From Advenella alkanexedens (GTDB taxonomy: Bacteria > Pseudomonadota > Gammaproteobacteria > Burkholderiales > Burkholderiaceae_B): 64,000 nucleotides of DNA. Positions 8,764-15,961 of the stretch are shown one piece after another. The stretch covers positions 62,001 to 126,000 of the forward strand of contig NZ_JAHSPR010000008.1 of the NCBI RefSeq assembly GCF_019132845.1. Direction: 5' to 3'. The notes under the pieces were generated by a model. It was not told where the DNA came from and did no database searches. It saw only the letters and a program-made list of their open reading frames with translations. The position numbers were made by a program, and so were the translations under genes. The first letter of the stretch is position 1. The number at the start of each line of letters is the position of its first letter.

Positions 8764-10389
8764 CTATTTCTTTGGCCAGCCTGTCTGCATTTCAAACTGA
8801 TGGGCCATAGACAGAATCCTGTCTTCACCCAAAGGACGACCAATTAATTGAACGCCCAGAGGCAAGCCCTGCGCGCCCCTCCCTGCCGGGAAACTGATGC
8901 CGGGCACACCCAGATAGTTGATCCCTCTGGTCCAGTACGACAAGGCTGAAAACCTTTTCTCAAGGATAGTCTCATCTGAACCAATCGTATCTGTGATTTT
9001 GGGCGCTTCACCCGGTGTGGTTGGCAATAAAAACGCATCCGCGCCTGGCATGGACTCTTCAAGAAAACGCTTGAGGAATACTGGACGCAAACGCAATACA
9101 TCGTAATAATCCATGCCGGAAACAAAGAACCCGCGTGACAAACGGCGTCTTACCTGACGGCCGTATTTCTCGGGCTGGGTCATCAGCCAGTGCCGGTGAA
9201 CCGCGGCAGATTCTGCCGCGAGCATGACCGAGGCCAGTTGACCCAGCAGGTCCAGATCGGGCAGTTTTGTTTTAACAAGCGTAAAACCCATTTCCTTGAA
9301 AGTCGCCAGGGTTGCCTTGAAGGCATTGAGCATTTCCTCAGTTAACAGGCTGCCAGCCTCAAGAACCGGATAAGCGATGGTCATGTTGGTATTGGGCGTA
9401 TCCCAGTCAGGCAAGTTTGGCTTGACCGGCAGGCAAGACAAATCAACTCCGTCCGGGCCGGCAATGGCTGCATAGGCCTCCCCCACCAGCCGGACCGTTT
9501 GCGCCAGAGGACCCACACCATCAAGATTGGGAGACAATGGCATCACACCATGCAGGCTGGTTCTGTACTGGGTGGCTTTCAAACCCACCACGCCACACAA
9601 GGCGGCCGGCAAACGAACTGATCCGCCCGTATCAGAACCCAAGGCCAAGGGCACATGCCCTGCCCCCACCGACATACCGGCTCCGCTGGAGCTTCCGCCA
9701 CTGACATGGGCAGTGTTCCAGGGGTTTTGACCGGGTCCGTAAGTTGCATTCAGGCCGGTCGGCGACATGGCAAATTCAGCCATATGCTGGGTACCCAGAA
9801 TAAGGGCACCGGCCTGCTTCAGGCGGGTAATCATGGTGGCCTCTTGCGTGGCCACGGCCTCTGACTGTCTTAGGGTACCGCCCCAGCCAGCCCGTTTTCC
9901 TGTCTGATCAAACATGTCTTTGACGCCAACAGGAATGCCGTGCAACGCACTGGCCGATTTGCCTTCGGATGTTTCCTTATCTGCCCTGATGGCATCCTGC
10001 AAGGCCTCATCGGCATAAATATCATGCCAGGCCAACTTGCCGGGTGCCACATTGGCAATTTTTTCCAGGGAATCTCTGACCCACTGCTCGCTGCCCGCAA
10101 TCCCCTCAGGCAATTGCCGCTCATGCCTGGAGGTTTGACTGGTCGGGCCCAAGGGTTCTGATGCATACTTCAGCAACACTTCCTGAAACGGCACATCAAT
10201 TTCATTTATCCCCAATCCGGCACTCGCTTTGGAAACGGAGCGGGATAATCCCAACGCTGCCTGGCGGATATCCAGGATATCCGCTACCGGTGCTGAAAAA
10301 CCATTATTTGCACAATATTGCAAAAGCACATCTGCATTAATCAAATCCGTTTTTTGTGCCTCCTTACCCAACTCGATACTTCTGTCCAT
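8764..10389 (-). CDS. amidase signature family hydrolase with an N-terminal extension
   Basis: A 541-residue amidase-signature enzyme, hydrolysing a C-N bond of an amide or ureide in the cytoplasm. The Ser-cisSer-Lys triad is present: Lys157 in HGIPVGVKD, Ser233 in GGSSSGAG, and Ser257 in DTGGSVRLPA, with the usual 24-residue spacing between the two serines. Lys157 lies much later than in simple amidases because of an extra helical N-terminus (residues 1 to about 85, containing FSAPVADILDIRQAALGL and INEIDVPFQ). That segment looks like a GatC/AtzG-type adaptor fused to the catalytic chain. It is the first gene of the TRAP-GntR operon, behind an operator at 10424-10437. The substrate may be an amide of the transported acid. 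Confidence 0.9.
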   Translation of the reverse strand: MDRSIELGKEAQKTDLINADVLLQYCANNGFSAPVADILDIRQAALGLSRSVSKASAGLGINEIDVPFQEVLLKYASEPLGPTSQTSRHERQLPEGIAGSEQWVRDSLEKIANVAPGKLAWHDIYADEALQDAIRADKETSEGKSASALHGIPVGVKDMFDQTGKRAGWGGTLRQSEAVATQEATMITRLKQAGALILGTQHMAEFAMSPTGLNATYGPGQNPWNTAHVSGGSSSGAGMSVGAGHVPLALGSDTGGSVRLPAALCGVVGLKATQYRTSLHGVMPLSPNLDGVGPLAQTVRLVGEAYAAIAGPDGVDLSCLPVKPNLPDWDTPNTNMTIAYPVLEAGSLLTEEMLNAFKATLATFKEMGFTLVKTKLPDLDLLGQLASVMLAAESAAVHRHWLMTQPEKYGRQVRRRLSRGFFVSGMDYYDVLRLRPVFLKRFLEESMPGADAFLLPTTPGEAPKITDTIGSDETILEKRFSALSYWTRGINYLGVPGISFPAGRGAQGLPLGVQLIGRPLGEDRILSMAHQFEMQTGWPKK

Positions 10390-10423
10390 TTGATCCAGTG
10401 CCTCCGATAAGTTCTTAAATTAG

Positions 10424-10470
10424 TTTGTACGGACATTATCACTTTATCAACAATCCAAGCAACTGGTCAA
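10424..10470 (-). promoter_or_regulatory. promoter and GntR-type operator of the amidase-TRAP operon
   Basis: On the minus strand a -35 TTGACC (10465-10470) and a -10 GATAAA (10443-10448) are 16 bases apart. The palindromic word TTTGTACGGACATT (10424-10437, plus strand) begins five bases beyond the -10 and so covers the start site. The same operator and the same geometry are found at the MaoC promoter. Confidence 0.6.
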
Positions 10471-10531
10471 ATGAAATTTTCTACGGGATTACCTGTAGAC
10501 TGGCAAATAATATCGGTGTGAAAGCAGTACT

Positions 10532-10618
10532 CGTTCCCACGCTCCCGCGTGGTAACGCCTCCCCCCACCAACCAGCAACACAAACCAAAAACGGCTCCCA
10601 CGCGGGAGCGTGGGAGCC
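10532..10618. repeat. REP doublet (REPIN-like)
   Basis: Two GC-rich hairpins stand in opposite orientation. The first (10532-10557) has arms CGTTCCCACGC and GCGTGGTAACG around TCCC. The second (10593-10618) has arms GGCTCCCACGC and GCGTGGGAGCC around GGGA. Such inverted REP pairs are spread by RAYT transposases and sit between genes. They can also act as transcription stops or mRNA stabilisers. Confidence 0.7.
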
Positions 10619-10680
10619 AGAGAAAAAAACGCAGGAGCGGGGGGGAGCCAGAAAAAGTCCAGAAGAACCAGAATTCTCCT

Positions 10681-11463
10681 TTATGCAGGAAGCACGCCCT
10701 CGTAAGCATTCTGAAGCAATTGCCGCAATGCGTTCTTTTCAATCTTCCTGGGGTTGGGATATTCTTTTTGCAACGCCAGTTCACAGGCCACATCCAGGTC
10801 TTGTTCCTGCATGCCCAGTTCTCGCAAGGAAACACTTGCACCATGCCTTGCCGAAAACGCATGGATGGTTTGCGCAAGATCCGTCACGCCCAACGCCTCG
10901 TTCAGTTTTTGCAACTGGCCAAAAGCCGCAAATTGATTATAGGCAATCGCATGTGGCAATATGACGGTATGCAACCGGGCATGCGGCAAGTTGAAACTGC
11001 CGCCCAGCACATGACATAATTTATGGTGCAGCCCCATACTGGTACTGCCCAACACCGCGCCACACATCCAGGCTCCATATAAGGCCTGGGAACGCGCATC
11101 CACATAAGCCTTGGTGGAAACGGTTCCCTCTGACAGACACTGTTCAATAATCGGAATCGCCTTCATTAAGGCCACTACACCCTGAATGGCGAATGACTCG
11201 GTAATTGGGCTGCGATCATGGGCATACAAGCCTTCAACCGCATGTGCGATTGCATTGATCCCACTCACCACCGTCAAATCCAGCGGCAAATCAAGACTTA
11301 GCAGAGGGTCATAAATCACCACTTTGGGCAATACGGCGGGTGATTTCCCGGTTGTCTTGATACCCGCTTCGGTCAGGCCATAAATCTGTGTCATTTCCGA
11401 ACCTGCATAAGTCACCGGTATGGCCATCACGGGAATGTGAACTGACCCCAAAAAGTTGGACAC
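10681..11463 (-). pseudogene. maleylacetate reductase / iron-type alcohol dehydrogenase, N-terminus missing
   Basis: The frame matches the C-terminal 250 or so residues of maleylacetate reductases (normally about 350), starting at IPVMAIPVTYAGSEMTQIYGLTE. Metal-site regions remain: NAIAHAVEGLYAHD, then MGLHHKLCHVLGG and LPHARLHTVILPH. The NAD-binding N-terminal domain, about 100 residues, is absent. The coding sequence runs into an insertion-sequence-like inverted repeat at 11437-11490, and the apparent start (GTG at 11461) with the first ten residues comes from that repeat. The enzyme normally reduces maleylacetate in (chloro)aromatic breakdown. I regard this copy as a non-functional remnant. 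Confidence 0.85.
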
Positions 11464-11490
11464 CTATTCAACTTTTTGGGGTCAGTTCAC
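11437..11490. mobile_element. abutted insertion-sequence ends (solo inverted repeat)
   Basis: A perfect 22-base inverted repeat (11437-11458 and 11469-11490) flanks only 10 bases. The arms begin GTGAACTGACCCC and continue through AAAAAGTTG, which resembles IS3-family termini. No transposase lies between them. The left arm cuts the truncated dehydrogenase gene. This looks like two IS ends left after deletion or excision of the body, or a minimal MITE. Confidence 0.6.
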
Positions 11491-11530
11491 TCCAGCTTAG
11501 GAGCCAGAAGCCAGAGAAAAAAACAGCCCG

Positions 11531-12589
11531 TTATTTCACCGCCGATGAAACAACAGCGCCCTCCCCAACCTCCTCAACCTCCTCAAGAAATTCAAGCTCT
11601 TCCTTGCGCCCGGACAGCCGGGCGGCAATAAAAGCGCATACCATTAACTGAATCTGGTGAAAAATCATCAAGGGCAACACAATTGCCCCCACTGCCTGTC
11701 CAGCAAACAGGACCTGCGCCATAGGTAAGCCACTGGCCAGGCTTTTTTTCGATCCACAAAAGACCAGGGTAATACGGTCTTCAAGAGAAAACCCCATCAG
11801 CTTGCCAATCAAAGCCGTCAACAACAGCACAATAGCCAGTAACACAACACTAACCAGAACAAGCAACAACAAAGCCACCAAGGGCGTCTGGCTCCACAAG
11901 CCTTCATTTACCGCTGCAGAAAACGCCACATACACCACCAGCAGAATCGACCCCTGATCCACAAACTTCATGAGAAAACCATGACGGCTTATAAAACCGG
12001 CGGTGAAAGGACGGCTGAAATGCCCCAGTGCAAACGGAATCAGCAGTTGTTGGGTAATTTCCCAGATTGCTTCAAGGGCCAACTGCGAATCACTGGCGGC
12101 CGCACCATCGGTTATCAGCAAGCTGACCAGCATGGGCGTAATGAAAATACCCAAAATGCTGGATGAAGAAGCACTGCAAATGGCAGCGGGAATATTTCCA
12201 CGTGCAACCGACGTAAAGGCAATAGCCGATTGCACGGTTGCAGGCAGCACGCACAAATACAGGATTCCTTTGTACAAATCAGGCGTAAACAGGGGTTCAA
12301 GAATGGGCCTGGACATCACGCCAAGCACGGGAAAGAGAATGAATGTAAAAGAAAAAATCAGTAAATGCAGGCGCCAATGGGTAGCACCCGCAATGATGGC
12401 CTGTCGTGACAAACGAGCCCCATGCAGGAAAAACAGCAGCGCAATGGCCAGGCTGGTCACCATTTGCGCCACCGGCATCCCACGGCCAGAGGCTGGCAAG
12501 ACCGTGGCAACCAAAACAGCTACCACCAACAAAAAAGTGAAACGGTCAATTTTAAGAAAACGAAGCAGTGACTGAAACATGGGATGCAC
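11531..12589 (-). CDS. bile acid:sodium symporter (BASS) family transporter, YfeH-like
   Basis: A 352-residue inner-membrane protein with about ten hydrophobic segments, for example LLVVAVLVATVLPASGRG, SLAIALLFFLHGARLS and ALLLLVLVSVVLLAIVLLLTAL. Motifs FFLHGARLSRQAI, CVLPATVQSAIAFTSVARGN and LVFCGSKKSLASGLPMA are typical of the SBF-like subgroup (YfeH). Related proteins move organic anions with sodium; the substrate here is unknown. The C-terminus is acidic (EELEFLEEVEEVGEGAV). It is a single gene with no obvious operon partner, since the upstream nagB is 65 bases away and functionally unrelated. Confidence 0.88.
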   Translation of the reverse strand: MHPMFQSLLRFLKIDRFTFLLVVAVLVATVLPASGRGMPVAQMVTSLAIALLFFLHGARLSRQAIIAGATHWRLHLLIFSFTFILFPVLGVMSRPILEPLFTPDLYKGILYLCVLPATVQSAIAFTSVARGNIPAAICSASSSSILGIFITPMLVSLLITDGAAASDSQLALEAIWEITQQLLIPFALGHFSRPFTAGFISRHGFLMKFVDQGSILLVVYVAFSAAVNEGLWSQTPLVALLLLVLVSVVLLAIVLLLTALIGKLMGFSLEDRITLVFCGSKKSLASGLPMAQVLFAGQAVGAIVLPLMIFHQIQLMVCAFIAARLSGRKEELEFLEEVEEVGEGAVVSSAVK

Positions 12590-12654
12590 TTATGTTTAGG
12601 GGTTAATACGTTGTGTAACTGCCAGCCATATTACCCCATACAAGCCTTGGTTTC

Positions 12655-13407
12655 TTAGCTCTCCACCGCATCACGCAATTCGGCAGGTAAAAATTGCGCC
12701 GCCTGTTCATCAAGCAAGATCATCGCATTCGGATGAGCCTTAACCACCGAAGCCGGCAGCTGCTCGGTAACAGGGCTTTCATAAAGCTTTGCCATGATTT
12801 GCGCCTTGTTGGTGCCTGTGGCAATAAGAATAATTTGTTTTGATTCCATAATATCCTGTAAACCCAGCGTAATCGCCTGGGTGGGAACTTCATCCAAAGA
12901 ATCAAAAAAACGACTGTTATCAATTCGGGTTTGTTCAGTAAGTGGCACTACATGCGTGCGGCTGCCAAATGAGGTGCCCGGCTCGTTAAAGCCGATATGA
13001 CCGTTATTGCCAATACCGAGCAATTGCAAGTCGATGTGGCCCGCCTGCTGGATTTGACCTGAGTATTGTTCGCATTGTTTTACCGGATCCGCACACAAAC
13101 CGTCTGGCAGGAAGGTGCGATGCTGCGCAAAAGCCAGGCGATTGAACAAATGCTGCCGCATATAGTAACGATAGCTTTGTGGATGCTCGCTGCCCAACCC
13201 GATATATTCATCCAGGTTGAAGGTGGTTAAGCCCGACACATCCACATTTAACCGTGCAACCTGCTCACACAATTTTTCATAGACAGGCTCCATGGTACTG
13301 CCTGTGGCCAGCCCCAATACCGAATCATTTTTCTTCTGGATTTGTGCAATAAGCAATTCACTTACATGTTCTGCAATTGCCTGGGGGTTGGAGAAAACAT
13401 AAAACAT
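12655..13407 (-). CDS. nagB: glucosamine-6-phosphate deaminase
   Basis: A 250-residue cytosolic enzyme converting glucosamine 6-phosphate to fructose 6-phosphate and ammonia, the step that sends amino sugars into glycolysis. Diagnostic segments are LGLATGSTMEPVYEKL (sugar-phosphate loop), FNLDEYIGLGSEHPQSYRYYM (catalytic Asp region) and LLGIGNNGHIGFNEPG (catalytic acid/His region). I place the start at the ATG of MFYVFSN (13407); an in-frame TTG seven codons upstream lacks support. No nagA or PTS genes are adjacent. A long AT-rich gap lies upstream. Confidence 0.92.
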   Translation of the reverse strand: MFYVFSNPQAIAEHVSELLIAQIQKKNDSVLGLATGSTMEPVYEKLCEQVARLNVDVSGLTTFNLDEYIGLGSEHPQSYRYYMRQHLFNRLAFAQHRTFLPDGLCADPVKQCEQYSGQIQQAGHIDLQLLGIGNNGHIGFNEPGTSFGSRTHVVPLTEQTRIDNSRFFDSLDEVPTQAITLGLQDIMESKQIILIATGTNKAQIMAKLYESPVTEQLPASVVKAHPNAMILLDEQAAQFLPAELRDAVES

Positions 13408-13885
13408 AGTCGGTCCGGTAATGATCAATAAAAACGGTACTTACTGCTGATAAACAACCGGAATTATCCTCCTATTTTTTGATTCATGTTTTGTTTTTGT
13501 TCGGCTTTTTAAAAATTTACTCCCCAAGTGTTGCAAAACCATCCTTTTGCTTTGCTTGTTTGCCTGAATGGCTCATTTATCATTAATCACTGAATTGCCA
13601 ATTTTGGATGGCTGCCTCTTACACTAAAATTAATAACTGCATTCACAATTAATGATTGTTCCATCAACCATATTTATTAATGAAAATTTTTGTTTTTAAT
13701 AAATAAAAACTTAAATACCCTATGCCAGGCAGCCATTTAAATAATTTTTATAATAAACAGTAGCATATAAATGCTGCCTTATCTATAATTAAGTCCAGTT
13801 TTCTAGCTTGATTAATCGTTTTTCTATTAATCATTCACAAGAAACCAATTATTTATCATAAGTTAATTTTAAAGGCTATAAAAAC
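13408..13885. other. AT-rich non-coding region between nagB and the H-NS gene
   Basis: About 480 bases of strongly AT-rich DNA that should carry both divergent promoters. A heptamer inverted repeat GATTAAT/ATTAATC (13810-13816, 13826-13832) lies just before the H-NS gene. The word AGGCAGC or its complement occurs three times (13608-13617, 13727-13736 and near 13772), the first two as a 10-base inverted pair. No open frame looks real. Curved AT-rich DNA here would fit H-NS autoregulation. Confidence 0.6.
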
Positions 13886-14329
13886 ATGTCTCGCTCTATA
13901 GCATTGGAATCCGTTAAAGAAGAACACAAAGCACTTATTGGTTCTTTTAATGAATTAATCAATAAACACAATGTTTCAACCAGCCAGTTTCTGGAAGCCC
14001 TCGTTTCCAACCTCCCTTCCGCCTCAGACATCGTAGCGGTACAAAACCTGCTGGAAAAACGTGTTAATGAAATCCGTACGGAAGAACTGAACCGTTATAT
14101 TCAGGAAGGCAAAAAAATGGCACAGGCGCTGGGTATAGACCCTGCCATTATTGCTGAAGGTTTAACCGGCAAACAGGCAAAAATCTCAAAACCGGTTAAA
14201 GCCAAATATCGCAGCAAAGAGAATCCGGAAGAAACCTGGTCTGGCCGTGGCAAAAGACCGGCATTTATTGCCAACTATCTGGCCGCCAACCCCAACAACC
14301 AACTGGAAGATTTGTTAATTAACGATTAA
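13886..14329 (+). CDS. H-NS family nucleoid protein
   Basis: A 147-residue histone-like silencer. Residues 1 to about 70 are helical and charged (oligomerisation region), followed by a linker with lysines (KQAKISKPVKAKY). The C-terminal DNA-binding domain reads YRSKENPEETWSGRGKRPAF, containing the GRGKRP hook that enters the minor groove of AT-rich DNA. This is the betaproteobacterial H-NS type and somewhat longer than the common 95-110 residues. A clear terminator follows at 14364-14395. It probably silences AT-rich, horizontally acquired genes such as those nearby. Confidence 0.93.
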   Translation: MSRSIALESVKEEHKALIGSFNELINKHNVSTSQFLEALVSNLPSASDIVAVQNLLEKRVNEIRTEELNRYIQEGKKMAQALGIDPAIIAEGLTGKQAKISKPVKAKYRSKENPEETWSGRGKRPAFIANYLAANPNNQLEDLLIND

Positions 14330-14363
14330 CGCCAGTTAATGCCTGTTATTTAACAGCATCAAC

Positions 14364-14395
14364 AAAGACGCCACTGTAATCATGTGGCGTCTTTT
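14364..14395 (+). terminator. terminator after the H-NS gene
   Basis: An 11-base stem, AAAGACGCCAC with GTGGCGTCTTT (14364-14374, 14384-14394), has a 9-base loop and ends in TTTT. Confidence 0.85.
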
Positions 14396-14554
14396 ATAAA
14401 AACCATTAATATATGCCATTCAAACAAAAGTGCCTTGTGACTTTCAAATGGTGATATTATCTGCTCAGCTTTTTTTGCATACTGGCCTCATTTAAAATCG
14501 TCATTCATGCGCTAAAACTCATCTACTATTACAACTCTTCAACAAAGAACCTGC

Positions 14555-14824
14555 ATGAAAAAAACTGATTTGGAAAAACAAAAAGCCCTTAAAACAGTAG
14601 GAAAAATGAAACAGGAAGGTATCCCCAACCGTTTTTCAACCGATTCAGGCGCACAACTTGACCGACGCGAGCAACGCAAACTGGACCAGGCACAAGGCTT
14701 GGTCTCATTCCCGATAAAAATCAAACAAACATTGATAGAAGAAATTCGTGCCCAGGCAATTGCGCAAAATACCAATACTAATGATGTGGTTAATGCCTTA
14801 CTGGAAAAAGCCCTGAAAAACTGA
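14555..14824 (+). CDS. small charged protein of unknown function, ribbon-helix-helix-like C-terminus
   Basis: An 89-residue protein starting MKKTDLEKQKALKTVGKMKQ. The N-terminal half is highly charged. The C-terminal half (residues about 50-87) reads VSFPIKIKQTLIEEIRAQAI and then TNDVVNALLEKALKN. This strand-helix-helix pattern resembles ribbon-helix-helix DNA-binding proteins and antitoxins. There is no toxin-like partner beside it. It has its own terminator at 14857-14890. I do not recognise a named family; the coding call rests on its composition, clean frame and flanking terminators. Confidence 0.7.
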   Translation: MKKTDLEKQKALKTVGKMKQEGIPNRFSTDSGAQLDRREQRKLDQAQGLVSFPIKIKQTLIEEIRAQAIAQNTNTNDVVNALLEKALKN

Positions 14825-14856
14825 AAGTGAGCGGTTTTTTCCCACTCTCGAATATA

Positions 14857-14890
14857 AAAGTAATGCCCATTTCACTAAGGGCATTACTTT
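14857..14890. terminator. bidirectional terminator
   Basis: A perfect 12-base stem, AAAGTAATGCCC with GGGCATTACTTT (14857-14868, 14879-14890), has a 10-base loop. It serves the small plus-strand gene and the convergent Bug operon. Confidence 0.85.
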
Positions 14891-14946
14891 TCAAAAACAG
14901 CTAAATTTATCACTTACCACAAGAAAGAAATTTTTTATTAATTTCT

Positions 14947-15945
14947 CTAGTCTGCCTTCGCACCTGAAAGCTTAACAATCTTGCCCCACTTTTCAAATTC
15001 GGTTTCATTGAATTTTTTGAATGTGGCCGGATCAGATGCAACGGGCTCTGCACCCAATTGCGCATACTGCTCAATCACCTTGGGTTCTTTCAACGCTTCG
15101 CTGGCTGCTTTCCACAATGTTTGCACTACCTCATCAGGTGTATTCTTGGGTGCCCACAAACCATACCAGGTACTCACATCAAACTCGGGCAGGTTAGCCG
15201 AGTCCGCCACAGTGGGAACACCAGGCAAGGCATCAACCGGTTTTTTTACCGTCACGGCCAGTGCTTTTAATTGCCCGGATTTAATAAACGGCATGGCCGA
15301 AGGCATGGAGTCAAACATGAAATCCAGCTGATTTCCGATTAAATCGGTCAGGGCAGGCGAGCTGCCACGATAGGGAATATGCTGCATATCCACTTCGGCC
15401 AGAATTTTCAATAATTCACCCGATAATTGCTGGGAAGAGGCATTGCCGGCCGAACCAAAATTCAGCTTTGCAGGGTTCTTTTTCGCAAAATCAATAATAT
15501 CCTGCACGCTATTAAATGGAGAATCCTTGGGAACGACCAGCACCAAAGGCACTGACACCAGCTGGGTGATGGGTGTAAAGTCATTCAAGGCATCATATTT
15601 CATGCTTGGGTACACACTGGGATTAATCACATGCAAAGACGCATTGGCCAAATAAGTATACCCGTCAGGTTTGGCTTTACTGACAAACTCCGCAGCAATC
15701 ATGCCGCTTGCGCCAGAACGGTTATCAACAACAATGGATTGTTTTAATACTTTGGACATTTCAGCAGCGGCAATCCGGGCCACAATATCCGTAGGCCCTC
15801 CGGGCGGATAGCCCACCACCATCTGCAGGGAATGGTCGGGGAATTTGTCTGAAGCGGCCAAGGCTTGCATATTGAAAATACCGCAAGCGGTCACTAAACC
15901 GATGCCAATAAATTTACTAATATTCGTTCGTTTCATAATATTCAT
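14947..15945 (-). CDS. Bug family tripartite tricarboxylate transporter receptor
   Basis: A 332-residue periplasmic binding protein. The signal peptide covers about residues 1-30 (GIGLVTACGIFNMQALAA), followed by DKFPDHSLQMVVGYPPGGPTD, the Bug signature. VVDNRSGASGMIAAEFVSKA and LNFGSAGNASSQQLSGELL follow. It is the last gene of the LysR-controlled operon, 16 bases after the MDR reductase gene. No membrane subunits lie nearby. The ligand is presumably the acid activated by the operon's CoA-transferase. Confidence 0.93.
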   Translation of the reverse strand: MNIMKRTNISKFIGIGLVTACGIFNMQALAASDKFPDHSLQMVVGYPPGGPTDIVARIAAAEMSKVLKQSIVVDNRSGASGMIAAEFVSKAKPDGYTYLANASLHVINPSVYPSMKYDALNDFTPITQLVSVPLVLVVPKDSPFNSVQDIIDFAKKNPAKLNFGSAGNASSQQLSGELLKILAEVDMQHIPYRGSSPALTDLIGNQLDFMFDSMPSAMPFIKSGQLKALAVTVKKPVDALPGVPTVADSANLPEFDVSTWYGLWAPKNTPDEVVQTLWKAASEALKEPKVIEQYAQLGAEPVASDPATFKKFNETEFEKWGKIVKLSGAKAD

Positions 15946-15961
15946 CTCCTAGTTGATTTTT

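Larger units (their letters stand above)
10390..10680. other. non-coding region: amidase promoter plus REP doublet
   Basis: 291 bases without a convincing gene. The left part holds the amidase promoter and operator (10424-10470). The right part holds the REP doublet (10532-10618) and purine-rich sequence with repeated GGAGCCAGA words. It separates the catabolic locus from the truncated dehydrogenase gene. Confidence 0.6.

Noticed and set aside
10425-10964. Plus-strand frames of 150-180 codons over the REP doublet and reductase remnant
   Set aside because: They run through the REP hairpins and antisense to a recognisable reductase; no ribosome site or homologous motifs.
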